This document shows positions 1 to 6,626 of a stretch of DNA of 13,313 bases, piece by piece (the stretch's first letter is position 1; each line of letters opens with the position of its first letter). A program made the position numbers and the translations under genes. The stretch is taken from the NCBI GenBank assembly GCA_023450775.1, contig JAEXGP010000375.1, positions 1 through 13,313 of the forward strand, given 5' to 3'. The stretch comes from Actinomycetes bacterium. Lineage in GTDB: Bacteria; Actinomycetota; Acidimicrobiia; Acidimicrobiales; Microtrichaceae. The notes beneath the pieces were generated by a model. It had not been told where the DNA came from, made no database searches, and worked only from the letters and a program-made list of their open reading frames with translations.

Positions 1-1
1 C

Positions 2-559
2 AAGCCGGCGCAGTCGTTCGAGCCCGCGGACGTCGAGCCGGGCGGGATCGGCACCGACGCCGACGCGCTCGCCGCGGCCACCGGCGAGGATGCCGCCGCC
101 GTCTGTCCACCGCACCGCCGGTACCCCGTGCCGATGGCGCCACCCATGGCCGCCGACGCGCTCGGCGAGCCCAGGATCACGGTCGCCGAACTGGCGGCCG
201 AGGTCGCCTCGTCCTGGCCGGCGGCGGGCGTCGACATCGGACTGGTGGAGCTCGCCGGCGGCACGCGCTCGCCGGCGGCCCACGACGGCGACGGCGTCGA
301 CCTGGCCCGCGCCGTCCGGCCCGACGTGGTGGTGCTGGTGGCCGACGCCGGCCTCGGCACCGTCCACGCGGTCCGCTCCGCGCTCGACGGCCTCGGCGAG
401 CTGCGCTCGCGGACCGTCGTGCACCTCAACCGCTACGACGGCGACGGCTCGGGCGAGGTCGCCGATCTCCACCGGCGCAACCGCGACGTCCTCGTCGCCG
501 ACGGTGGCGCGGTCACGACGTCGATCGCCGAGCTCGTGGACCACGTCGCCACCGCCTGA
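2..559 (+). CDS. bioD: Dethiobiotin synthetase, 3' part (5' end outside window)
   Basis: The frame is open from base 2 to the TGA at 557-559 and gives 185 residues of a protein usually about 220-230 long, so some 40 N-terminal residues, including the P-loop, lie upstream of the window. BioD makes dethiobiotin from diaminopelargonic acid, CO2 and ATP in the cytoplasm, the penultimate step of biotin synthesis. Visible marks are the opening KPAQSFEP (equivalent to the KPV substrate-lysine segment), TDADALAAATGE, VCPPHRRYPVPMAPPMAADALG, the switch-like VELAGGTRSP, and VVLVADAGLGTVHAVRSAL followed by VVHLNRYDGD. The usual VEGAGG motif reads VELAGG here, with Leu for the first Gly. The internal ATG at 128 is not the real start because conserved sequence continues upstream of it. 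The family call is firm from motif order; catalytic competence cannot be judged without the N-terminus. Confidence 0.85.
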   Translation, partial: KPAQSFEPADVEPGGIGTDADALAAATGEDAAAVCPPHRRYPVPMAPPMAADALGEPRITVAELAAEVASSWPAAGVDIGLVELAGGTRSPAAHDGDGVDLARAVRPDVVVLVADAGLGTVHAVRSALDGLGELRSRTVVHLNRYDGDGSGEVADLHRRNRDVLVADGGAVTTSIAELVDHVATA

Positions 560-573
560 CGCGAATTCTCATG

Positions 574-604
574 ACCGGGAGCACGCTCCAGCGGCGTTCC
601 CGGT
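574..604. terminator. Hairpin between bioD and the convergent 129-aa gene
   Basis: ACCGGGA (574-580) pairs with TCCCGGT (598-604), and an inner ACGC/GCGT pairing extends the stem with a small bulge. There is no T-tract, as is common in GC-rich actinobacteria. It lies 15 nt past the bioD stop and 40 nt past the stop of the opposing gene, so it could end transcription from both sides. Confidence 0.5.
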
Positions 605-644
605 GGTCAGAAACGCGGGGCCCGGGGCCGCGGCGGGGATGGCG

Positions 645-1034
645 TCAGCCGCGCAGGGAGCGGAGGAGCTGCTTCGCGATCGTCGAGTTCATCGACCACA
701 CGACCTTGCGGCCCACGTCGGTGGCCTGCTGCACGACGCCGCCGCCCGTCATCTCCTCGAGCGAGTCGAGCCCGGTGATGACCGCGGCCTTGGTGGCGTC
801 GGTCGCCTTGTAGCCCATGTTCGTGAGGCCCTTGACGAGATCGGACTGGGCCACGGGCTCGGGGGCGGCCGAGGCGATGATCCGCAGCGCGTCCTTGGTC
901 AGCTCCGCGCCCTGGGTCACGGCCTCGGCGGCGCTGATGCCCGACTCCTCCTGGCCGTCCACGGACGCCAGCCAGCGCCGCACCTTCACCACGATCTCGC
1001 CGTGGGTCTCGCCGTCGAAGGTCACGCTGGGCAT
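645..1034 (-). CDS. Conserved-looking protein of unknown function, 129 aa
   Basis: I do not recognise this protein. It starts at ATG 1034, supported by a TAGCGT -10 box ending 7 nt before it, which predicts a leaderless mRNA. The sequence is soluble and well behaved, with no signal peptide or membrane segment. Residues 1-25 look beta-strand rich (MPSVTFDGETHGEIVVKV). Residues about 45-100 form alternating helices around ALRIIASAAPEPVAQSDLVKG and DATKAAVITGLDSLEE, followed by a short VVQQATDVGRKVVW strand pair. That helix-helix-helix-wing order is suggestive of a winged-helix fold, but no recognition-helix motif can be assigned, so this is only an inference. It is transcribed in the same direction as, and lies 34 nt downstream of, the NADH dehydrogenase-like gene, but its own promoter makes an obligate operon unlikely. 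Coding potential is judged from GC-rich third positions and the clean start. Confidence 0.7.
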   Translation of the reverse strand: MPSVTFDGETHGEIVVKVRRWLASVDGQEESGISAAEAVTQGAELTKDALRIIASAAPEPVAQSDLVKGLTNMGYKATDATKAAVITGLDSLEEMTGGGVVQQATDVGRKVVWSMNSTIAKQLLRSLRG

Positions 1035-1041
1035 GTCACAG

Positions 1042-1047
1042 ACGCTA
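1042..1047 (-). promoter_or_regulatory. -10 box TAGCGT, leaderless start of the 129-aa gene
   Basis: Reading the minus strand, TAGCGT (TANNNT) is followed by 7 nt and then ATG 1034, so transcription would begin at or next to the A of the start codon. No Shine-Dalgarno sequence is present. Confidence 0.55.
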
Positions 1048-1068
1048 CCGCCGCTCGCGACGGCACGG

Positions 1069-2361
1069 TCAGCTGTCGGGCGGGTCGCCCTCGTCCCAGC
1101 CGACGATCAGCCGAGACGCCCGGTCGTAGGTGATGTAGTTCCAGAACCAGTTGACCAGCACGTTCAGGCGGTTGCGGAACCCGATCAGCATGACCAGGTG
1201 CAGGCCCAGCCAGGACAGCCAGCCGAGCGGGCCGGAGAAGCGCAGGTTGCCCGGGAGCTGGGCGACGGCGTCGTGGCGGCCGACCGTGGCCATCGTCCCC
1301 TTGTCCAGGTAGTGGAACGGCTCGGTCGGCCGACCGTCGAGCTCGGCGATCAGGTTCCTCGCGACCAGCCGGCCACCCTGGATCGCCACCGGCGCCAGCT
1401 GCGGGAGCAGCTCGCCGTCCCGGTCGAGCGACGCGGCGAGGTCGCCGACGACCGCCACCTCGGGGCGGTCGGGGATGCGCAGCTCGTGGTCGACGACGAT
1501 GCGTCCGCCCCGGGTCAACGAGTCGGCACCGAGCTGGCGGCCGATGATCTCGGCGAGCGGGCTGGCCTTGATGCCCGCGGTCCAGACCAGCGTGCTGCAC
1601 GGGACCCGGCTGCCGTCGCCCAGCTCGACGACCTTGCCGTCGGTCCCCGCGACGCTCTGGCCGAACACCGTCTCGACCCCCAGCGACGACAGCGTGCGAG
1701 CGGCACGCTTCGACAGCTTGGGATGGAACTGCGCGAGCACCCGGTCGCCCGGCTCCACGATCACCACGCGGGCCCGGCGCACGTCCAGGTTGGGGAAGTC
1801 GCCGCCCAGGACGTTGCGGTAGAGCTCGGCGATGCCGCCGGCGAGCTCCACGCCGGTCGGGCCGCCACCGGCGATCACCACGTCGAGCACGCCCTCGTCG
1901 ATCAGCGACGGGTCGACCGCGGCCCGCTCGTACTGGCGGAGGATGTGCTGCCGCAGCCGGAGCGCGTCGTCCAGGCTCTTGAGGCCGAAGCCGTGCTCGT
2001 CCACGCCGGGCACCCCGTACGTGTTGGTGACGGCGCCGGCGGCGAGCACGAGCCGGTCGTAGGAGATCGGTGGTCCGTCCTGCAGCAGCAGTCGGTGGTC
2101 GTCGAGCTCGATGTCGACCACCCGACCCAACCGCACGTCGACGTTCAGCAGCTGCTTCTTCTTGACGATGCCCCGCACGGGCGCGGCGACGTCGTCGCCG
2201 TCCAGGCCCGCGGTGGCCACCTGGTAGAGCAGCGGCTGGAACGTGTGGAAGTTGTTGGCGTCCACCAGCACCACGTCCACAGGAGCGTCGGCCAGGCCCT
2301 TCACGAGCTCCAGACCGCCGAACCCCGCCCCCACGACCACGATCCTCCGGCGACGTTCCAC
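1069..2361 (-). CDS. ndh: Type II NADH dehydrogenase-like FAD oxidoreductase
   Basis: This 430-aa flavoprotein has the two-dinucleotide-fold layout of NDH-2. The FAD motif GAGFGG is at residues 11-16, LVLAAGAVTNTYGVPG at about 105-119, and the NAD(P)H motif VVIAGGGPTGVELAGG at 161-176. The second FAD contact VAVVGDLAA is at 302-310, and the quinone-side segment LAPVAIQGG at 322-330. Near the end is a hydrophobic amphipathic stretch (WLSWLGLHLVMLIGF and VLVNWFWNYI, about 381-410) of the kind that anchors NDH-2 to the inner face of the membrane. Such enzymes pass electrons from NADH to menaquinone or ubiquinone without pumping protons. GTG 2361 is chosen as the start because TAGCGT lies 6 nt upstream and MERRRRIVVVGAGFGG is a normal N-terminus. 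It is divergent from the gene at 2484, with 122 bp between. The substrate could differ from NADH/quinone in some paralogues. Confidence 0.9.
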   Translation of the reverse strand: MERRRRIVVVGAGFGGLELVKGLADAPVDVVLVDANNFHTFQPLLYQVATAGLDGDDVAAPVRGIVKKKQLLNVDVRLGRVVDIELDDHRLLLQDGPPISYDRLVLAAGAVTNTYGVPGVDEHGFGLKSLDDALRLRQHILRQYERAAVDPSLIDEGVLDVVIAGGGPTGVELAGGIAELYRNVLGGDFPNLDVRRARVVIVEPGDRVLAQFHPKLSKRAARTLSSLGVETVFGQSVAGTDGKVVELGDGSRVPCSTLVWTAGIKASPLAEIIGRQLGADSLTRGGRIVVDHELRIPDRPEVAVVGDLAASLDRDGELLPQLAPVAIQGGRLVARNLIAELDGRPTEPFHYLDKGTMATVGRHDAVAQLPGNLRFSGPLGWLSWLGLHLVMLIGFRNRLNVLVNWFWNYITYDRASRLIVGWDEGDPPDS

Positions 2362-2367
2362 GAACCC

Positions 2368-2373
2368 ACGCTA
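2368..2373 (-). promoter_or_regulatory. -10 box TAGCGT, leaderless start of ndh
   Basis: On the minus strand TAGCGT is followed by GGGTTC and then GTG 2361, a 6-nt spacing that places the transcription start at the start codon. This also supports GTG 2361 as the true start. I see no clear -35 box. Confidence 0.5.
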
Positions 2374-2470
2374 TCCGGGCGGTGGTCGCGCGGTCGGGTG
2401 ACATCCGCGCTGCGCCCGCGGAGGTCGCGGAGCCGACCGGAACCCGGTGTCCCGCGATCCGGACGCGGGA

Positions 2471-2476
2471 TACGGT
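2471..2476 (+). promoter_or_regulatory. -10 box TACGGT, leaderless start of the maleylpyruvate isomerase-fold gene
   Basis: TACGGT is followed by 7 nt (CCGGCGC) and ATG 2484. This decides the start: the frame stays open upstream to an ATG at 2382, but the box would then lie inside the coding region and the extra 34 residues look like translated spacer. Confidence 0.5.
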
Positions 2477-2483
2477 CCGGCGC

Positions 2484-3332
2484 ATGAAGCTCACACCGCG
2501 GTTCGGCGACCCCCGGGCGCTCGAGGTGACGCCCGACGCGATGATCGACCCCGCCACCCCGAACGTGCGCCAGCGACAGCGCTTCAACGAGCTGCTGGCG
2601 TCGCTCGACGACGACGGCTGGGCCGCGCCGACCCGTTGCGAGGGCTGGTCGGTGAAGGACGTGGTCGCGCATCTCACGACGGCGAACCAGCTCTGGACGT
2701 TCTCGATCGGCCAGGGTCTCCAGGGCGAGCCGAGCCGCTTCCTCGTCGACTTCGACCCCGTGGCGACGCCCGCCGCGCTGGTCGAGGCCGCACGCTCCCG
2801 GTCGCCGGCCCAGACGTTCGACGAGTTCGTCGCCACCGGCGACGCGCTGACCGAGGTGCTCTCGCGGGTCGACGGCGACGCGTGGGACCTCTCCGCCGAG
2901 GCGCCGCCCGGACACCTCCCCATCCGGGCCGTCGTCCTGCACGCCCTGTGGGACGCGTGGACCCACGAACGAGACGTCGCCCTCCCGCTGGGGCTGCCGG
3001 TGCCGCTCGAACCCGACGAGATCGCCGGATCGCTCGTCTACGCCGCTGCGCTCGGCCCGACCTTCCTCGCGCTCCAGGGCTCGACCCGGGAGGGCACGCT
3101 CGAGGTGGCGGCCACGGATCCCGATGTGCGGTTCACGATCGAGCTCGGTCCCACGGTCAGGGTGGTGAGCGACCCCGCTCCCGCCGGCACCCCGGTGCTG
3201 GCGGGCGACGCGGTCGCGCTGGTCGAGGGGCTGAGCTTCCGGGCGCCCATGCCGGTCGAGCTGCCCGACGACGAACGGTGGCTCCTCGGCAGCCTGGGCA
3301 CGGTGTTCGACGACCCGGTGGTCGGCACGTGA
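2484..3332 (+). CDS. Maleylpyruvate isomerase / mycothiol-dependent (DinB-fold) family protein
   Basis: This 282-aa protein matches the actinobacterial TIGR03083/MDMPI family, which has an N-terminal DinB-like four-helix metal-binding domain and a variable C-terminal domain. Visible landmarks are RQRFNELLASLDDDGWAAPTRCEGWSVKDVVAHL (residues 31-64), with the first likely metal ligand His63. A helix VLHALWDAWTHERDVALP (151-168) carries Asp157 and His161, matching the D/ExxxH pair of the family. These three would bind a divalent metal. Family members use mycothiol as a thiol cofactor in isomerisation, transfer or detoxification; the substrate here cannot be read from sequence. The C-terminal half (about 175-282) is an alpha/beta SCP2-like region that is only weakly recognisable. 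The start at ATG 2484 is preferred over ATG 2382 because of the -10 box. It is divergent from ndh and 78 bp upstream of guaB, which has its own promoter. Confidence 0.8.
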   Translation: MKLTPRFGDPRALEVTPDAMIDPATPNVRQRQRFNELLASLDDDGWAAPTRCEGWSVKDVVAHLTTANQLWTFSIGQGLQGEPSRFLVDFDPVATPAALVEAARSRSPAQTFDEFVATGDALTEVLSRVDGDAWDLSAEAPPGHLPIRAVVLHALWDAWTHERDVALPLGLPVPLEPDEIAGSLVYAAALGPTFLALQGSTREGTLEVAATDPDVRFTIELGPTVRVVSDPAPAGTPVLAGDAVALVEGLSFRAPMPVELPDDERWLLGSLGTVFDDPVVGT

Positions 3333-3344
3333 CGTCCGACCACC

Positions 3345-3364
3345 GGTCCGCACGCTGACGGACC
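3345..3364. terminator. Short hairpin after the maleylpyruvate isomerase-fold gene
   Basis: GGTCCG (3345-3350) pairs with CGGACC (3359-3364) around an 8-nt loop, 12 nt past the upstream stop codon and before the guaB promoter. The stem is short and has no T-tract, so terminator function is uncertain. Confidence 0.35.
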
Positions 3365-3398
3365 CCCTCCCGGCACGGTGGCCCTGCGGGTGACCGAG

Positions 3399-3404
3399 TA
3401 GCAT
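3399..3404 (+). promoter_or_regulatory. -10 box TAGCAT, leaderless start of guaB
   Basis: TAGCAT is followed by CCCGCC (6 nt) and ATG 3411. No Shine-Dalgarno sequence precedes the start, so a leaderless transcript is predicted. This leaves no 5' UTR in which a purine riboswitch could sit. Confidence 0.55.
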
Positions 3405-3410
3405 CCCGCC

Positions 3411-4925
3411 ATGGCGCCCTCCGATGATCCCTCCGCCCTGCGAGACACGATCGGCGACCCCACGGACCGCTTCGGTTCACTCGGTCTCACGTTCGACGAC
3501 GTGTGCCTGGTCCCCGGTCCCTCCGACGTCATCCCCGCGGACGTCGACACCTCCACACGCCTGACCGGTTCCATCGAGCTCGGCATCCCCCTGATGTCCG
3601 CGGCCATGGACACGGTGACCGAGGCCCGGCTCGCCATCGCCATCGCCCGCGAGGGCGGCCTGGGCGTGATCCACCGCAACCTGTCCATCGAGGACCAGGT
3701 CACCGAGGTGGACAAGGTCAAGCGCTCGGAGTCGGGGATGATCGTCGACCCGGTCACGCTGGGTCGCGACCACCTGGTCGCCGACGCCCTCGACCTGATG
3801 GCCAAGTACCACATCAGCGGCGTGCCGATCGTGGACGACGAGCACCACCTGGTCGGCATCCTGACCAACCGCGACCTGCGTTTCGAGAACGACCCCCGCA
3901 AGCGGGTCGACGAGGTCATGACGTCCGACGGGCTGGTCACCGCGCCGCAGGGCACCACGCTCGAGGAGGCCCAGCAGATCCTGGGCCGGCACCGGATCGA
4001 GAAGCTGCCGGTGGTCGACGACGAGGGGCGCCTGACCGGCCTCATCACGGTCAAGGACATCAACAAGAAGCTGAAGTACCCCAACGCCACCAAGGACTCC
4101 CAGGGCCGCCTGCGCTGCGCGGCCGCGGTCGGCGTGGGCGACGACGCGCTCGAGCGGGCGCAGGCGCTGGTCGGCGCCGGCGTGGACCTGCTCGTGGTCG
4201 ACACCGCGCACGGCCACTCGGCCGGCGTGCTCGAGGTCGTCCGCAAGGTGAAGGCCAACCTGAGCGTGGACGTGGTGGCGGGCAACATCGCCACCGGCGC
4301 CGCCGCCGCGGCGCTGATCGACGCCGGGGCCGACGCCGTGAAGGTCGGCGTGGGCCCCGGCTCGATCTGCACCACGCGCATCGTCGCCGGGGTGGGCGTC
4401 CCGCAGCTCACCGCCGTCCAGGAGTGCGCCCGGGTCGCCGCACCGCACGGCGTGGGCGTGATCGCCGACGGCGGCGTCCGCTACTCGGGCGACATCGCCA
4501 AGGCGATCGCCGCCGGCGCCGACATCGTGATGGTCGGCAGCCTGCTCGCCGGCGTGGACGAGACCCCGGGCGAGATCGTGCTGTCGCAGGGCGAGCGCTA
4601 CAAGGCGTATCGGGGCATGGGCTCGCTCGGCGCCATGAACGCCCGGTCGTTCTCAAAGGACCGGTACTTCCAGGGCGAGGTCGAGACCACCGAGAAGGTC
4701 GTTCCCGAGGGCGTCGAGGGGCGGGTTCCCTACAAGGGCCCGGCGCAGAAGATCCTCTACCAGCTGGTGGGCGGACTCCGCTCGGCCATGGGCTACTGCG
4801 GCACCCACACGATCGCCGAGATGCAGCAGCAGGCCCAGTTCGTCCGCATGAGCCCGGCCGGCCTGCGCGAGGCCCACCCGCACGACGTCACGATCACGGC
4901 CGAAGCCCCCAACTACTGGATGTAG
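3411..4925 (+). CDS. guaB: Inosine-5'-monophosphate dehydrogenase
   Basis: This 504-aa, full-length IMPDH oxidises IMP to XMP with NAD+, the rate-limiting step of GMP synthesis, as a cytoplasmic tetramer. The TIM barrel opens with LTFDDVCLVPGPSDV (26-40) and PLMSAAMDTVTEARLA (60-75). It is interrupted by two CBS repeats (about 111-225, with HISGVPIVDD and RIEKLPVVDD) that bind regulatory purine nucleotides. The barrel then resumes with VDTAHGHS and the catalytic loop GVGPGSICTTR (Cys320). The IMP-phosphate site is IADGGVRYSGD (351-361). The flap carries the catalytic Arg418-Tyr419 pair in KDRYFQG, followed by EGVEGRVPYKGP. All key residues are present. There is a slightly long N-terminal tail of about 20 residues rich in Asp/Pro. 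Its TAG stop is followed immediately by the reverse-strand stop of the Nudix gene, so no terminator fits between them. Confidence 0.97.
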   Translation: MAPSDDPSALRDTIGDPTDRFGSLGLTFDDVCLVPGPSDVIPADVDTSTRLTGSIELGIPLMSAAMDTVTEARLAIAIAREGGLGVIHRNLSIEDQVTEVDKVKRSESGMIVDPVTLGRDHLVADALDLMAKYHISGVPIVDDEHHLVGILTNRDLRFENDPRKRVDEVMTSDGLVTAPQGTTLEEAQQILGRHRIEKLPVVDDEGRLTGLITVKDINKKLKYPNATKDSQGRLRCAAAVGVGDDALERAQALVGAGVDLLVVDTAHGHSAGVLEVVRKVKANLSVDVVAGNIATGAAAAALIDAGADAVKVGVGPGSICTTRIVAGVGVPQLTAVQECARVAAPHGVGVIADGGVRYSGDIAKAIAAGADIVMVGSLLAGVDETPGEIVLSQGERYKAYRGMGSLGAMNARSFSKDRYFQGEVETTEKVVPEGVEGRVPYKGPAQKILYQLVGGLRSAMGYCGTHTIAEMQQQAQFVRMSPAGLREAHPHDVTITAEAPNYWM

Positions 4926-5678
4926 TCAGACGACGTCGTCGGTCTCGCCCGGGAGGCGGAAGCCGGGCGGGACGTCGCGTGCCGGGTCCATGTCGATCAG
5001 CGTGCCCGGATCGGTGCCCGTGAGGCGGGCGAGCAGCTGGCGCAGCATCGCCGCCGTCGCACCCCACACCGTGTCGCCCTCGAGGTCGAAGAAGTAGATC
5101 GGGCGGGACGTCGGGCCCTCGCCCCAGCGCTCCTCGCGGAACACGCCGTCGGCGGTGAGCTCCGACAGGGGGACGTGCAGGACGCGGTCGACCTCGGCGT
5201 CGTTCGGACGGAGCTCGGGCACCCGCGACACCAGGCCGACGACCGGGACGATGTACGCCCGGCGGGTCACCGTGGTGAGGTGGTCGAGCTCGCCGAGCGG
5301 CTCCACCAGCGCCGGGTCCAGGTCGATCTCCTCGTTCGCCTCGCGCAGCGCCGCGGTCAGCGCGTCCTCGCCGGGCTCCGCCCGACCGCCCGGGAAGCTG
5401 ACCTCGCCCTTGTGCGTGCGGAGGTTCCAGCTGCGCCGGGTGAGCACCACGTGCAGCTCGCCGTCCAGGTCGTAGAGCGGCACCAGCACGGCGGACGGCT
5501 CCGCGCCGTCGGCCGCGACGGGCGACGCAAGCCCCTGCCGTAGGGGCGGATAGACCTCGCGGACGCGGTCCGGGAGGATCAGCCGGGACGCCGGGTCCAG
5601 GTGCGCCCAGGGCGCGGGTCGACCGGGGGTCCAGATCTCCGGACGGGGGATCTTCTGGGGTCCGCCGCGGTCGGGCAC
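4926..5678 (-). CDS. Nudix hydrolase, NudL/CoA pyrophosphatase type
   Basis: This 250-aa protein has a Nudix box at residues 98-120: GRAEPGEDALTAALREANEE then IDL, matching Gx5Ex7REUxEE, with Asp in place of the last Gly. Just before it is the UPF0035-type extension VVLTRRSWNLRTHKGEVSFPGG (77-98), the mark of coenzyme A diphosphatases (NudL/PCD1). These cleave CoA, acyl-CoA or oxidised CoA to 3',5'-ADP and phosphopantetheine in a Mg/Mn-dependent reaction. The catalytic glutamates of REANEE are intact. GTG 5678 is the only reasonable start; no strong Shine-Dalgarno is seen, but it lies 19 nt after the stop of the 53-aa gene, so translation is probably coupled and the two form an operon. Substrate specificity is inferred from the extended motif and could include other nucleoside diphosphate derivatives. 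Its 3' end abuts guaB head-on. Confidence 0.88.
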   Translation of the reverse strand: MPDRGGPQKIPRPEIWTPGRPAPWAHLDPASRLILPDRVREVYPPLRQGLASPVAADGAEPSAVLVPLYDLDGELHVVLTRRSWNLRTHKGEVSFPGGRAEPGEDALTAALREANEEIDLDPALVEPLGELDHLTTVTRRAYIVPVVGLVSRVPELRPNDAEVDRVLHVPLSELTADGVFREERWGEGPTSRPIYFFDLEGDTVWGATAAMLRQLLARLTGTDPGTLIDMDPARDVPPGFRLPGETDDVV

Positions 5679-5697
5679 GGGTGTGGGCCGACCGACG

Positions 5698-5859
5698 TCA
5701 GGCCGACGCGGACGTCGCCTCGACCAGCTGCTCGAGGAGGTCCCGCAGGCCGTGGGTCTTGAGGTTGCTCATCGTCCGGCCCGGCGGCGTCTCGCCCTTC
5801 TCCCACTCCATCCAGTACTGCAGCAGCTTGGCGGGGTCGGGGGCGGGACGGTTCTCCAT
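5698..5859 (-). CDS. Small conserved-looking protein, 53 aa, upstream of the Nudix gene
   Basis: Function is unknown. ATG 5859 is preceded by TAGGCT with 7 nt between, the same arrangement seen at other starts here, which argues that this short frame is a real gene; the frame continues further upstream without a stop, but the box decides the start. The product begins MENRPAPDPAKLLQYWMEWE and continues with KGETPPGRTMSNLKTHGLRD and LLEQLVEATSASA. It is two amphipathic helices joined by the GETPPGR turn, with no signal peptide or membrane segment. I have an impression of similar short proteins beside Nudix genes in other actinobacteria, but that is memory, not a search. It is the first gene of a two-gene unit with the Nudix hydrolase 19 nt downstream, so it may be a partner or modulator of that enzyme. 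Confidence 0.72.
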   Translation of the reverse strand: MENRPAPDPAKLLQYWMEWEKGETPPGRTMSNLKTHGLRDLLEQLVEATSASA

Positions 5860-5866
5860 GGGCCGG

Positions 5867-5872
5867 AGCCTA
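5867..5872 (-). promoter_or_regulatory. -10 box TAGGCT, leaderless start of the 53-aa/Nudix operon
   Basis: On the minus strand TAGGCT is followed by 7 nt and ATG 5859. It is probably the only promoter of the small gene and the Nudix hydrolase. Confidence 0.5.
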
Positions 5873-5948
5873 CGGCGTCCGAGCCGGACCGAGATCAGCT
5901 CGCCCGACGCGGTGTCCGGGTGGTCCGCGTGCCCGGGAGTCGTCCCCA

Positions 5949-5977
5949 TTCCGTCCAGGACCGGGGGATGCAAGGAT
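5949..5977 (+). promoter_or_regulatory. Candidate promoter of the lipoprotein gene
   Basis: TTCCGT (5949-5954) and AAGGAT (5972-5977) are separated by 17 nt. A transcript starting about 7 nt later would have a leader of roughly 20 nt that carries the GGAGG ribosome-binding site at 5989-5993. Both hexamers are weak matches. Confidence 0.3.
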
Positions 5978-6003
5978 CGACGGCGGACGGAGGGGGACCC
6001 GAC

Positions 6004-6528
6004 ATGAGGATGCGAGCGACCAGGACGACCGCCGTGGTGCTGCTGTCGATCACCGCGCTGGTGGGCTGCGTGACCACCCCCGAGGGACGCACCAAGGTGC
6101 AGCTCCACAGCGCCGAGGACGGCCGCGGGGTGTTCATCGGCCAGTTCGGACCGTCGCTCCCCTCCCGCGCCGTGCTGCAGCTGCGGGTCGTCGGTGCCAT
6201 CGCCGGCGGGACCTTCTGCGTGTCGTTCGCCGCGCTCGACACGCCGCCGCCCGCGTTCTTCCCGGCCGCGTCGGAGTCGCACCCGACCGCGTGCCGGTTC
6301 GTCCCGGTGGCCGCCGGCGACCTGGACATCGAGCTCGGACCGTTCGAGCCGGGGTGGGACGAGTCCGTCGACGGTCCGCTGGAGGGGCGCTGGTACTGGG
6401 CATCGGTCACCGTCGAGCTCCCGCAGTCCACGCAGGTGCCGCTGACCGGCGTGCGCGACGTGGTGGTCGACGGCACGCCCGCCACCCCGGCGTGCGTGAT
6501 CAACCCGGGCGTGATGTACCCCTGTTGA
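6004..6528 (+). CDS. Putative secreted lipoprotein, 174 aa
   Basis: ATG 6004 follows a GGAGG sequence with 10 nt between, one of the few good Shine-Dalgarno sites in the window. The first 21 residues form a lipoprotein signal peptide: basic MRMRATR, hydrophobic TTAVVLLSITA, then the lipobox LVGC, predicting lipidation and retention on the outer face of the membrane after Cys21. The mature part is a soluble beta-rich domain with no repeats. It contains GVFIGQFGPSLPSRAVLQLRV, a GTFCVSF segment, CRFVPV, and a WYWASVTVEL strand near the end. Besides the lipidated Cys it has four cysteines, in GTFCVSF, TACRF, PACVINP and the C-terminal MYPC, which could form two disulfides. No family is recognised and no binding function is claimed. 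It is transcribed in the same direction as the next gene but separated by 98 bp containing a separate promoter. Confidence 0.78.
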   Translation: MRMRATRTTAVVLLSITALVGCVTTPEGRTKVQLHSAEDGRGVFIGQFGPSLPSRAVLQLRVVGAIAGGTFCVSFAALDTPPPAFFPAASESHPTACRFVPVAAGDLDIELGPFEPGWDESVDGPLEGRWYWASVTVELPQSTQVPLTGVRDVVVDGTPATPACVINPGVMYPC

Positions 6529-6614
6529 CGCCGCTCGACCCTGAGGGGCCCGCCCGCTGACTCGGCTCGCCCGGCACGGTCAGGTCGCTGCGGCGGGACA
6601 CGACGGGCGCTCGC

Positions 6615-6620
6615 TACCGT
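6615..6620 (+). promoter_or_regulatory. -10 box TACCGT, leaderless start of the SCO6745-family gene
   Basis: TACCGT is followed by GCCGGC (6 nt) and ATG 6627. There is no Shine-Dalgarno sequence. The identical hexamer recurs in the groES and MFS promoter regions. Confidence 0.55.
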
Positions 6621-6626
6621 GCCGGC

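Noticed and set aside
2382..2483. N-terminal extension of the maleylpyruvate isomerase-fold gene to ATG 2382
   Set aside because: The extra 34 residues look like translated spacer, and a -10 box sits 7 nt before ATG 2484.
1022..2923. A very long open frame on the minus strand (633 codons) overlapping ndh
   Set aside because: Its product is a low-complexity Arg/Gly/Ala string in the shifted frame of ndh, as expected in GC-rich DNA, while the ndh frame has clear family motifs.
3503..5023. A 506-codon open frame on the plus strand overlapping guaB
   Set aside because: It is the +2 frame of guaB, an Arg/Gly/Pro-rich string without motifs.
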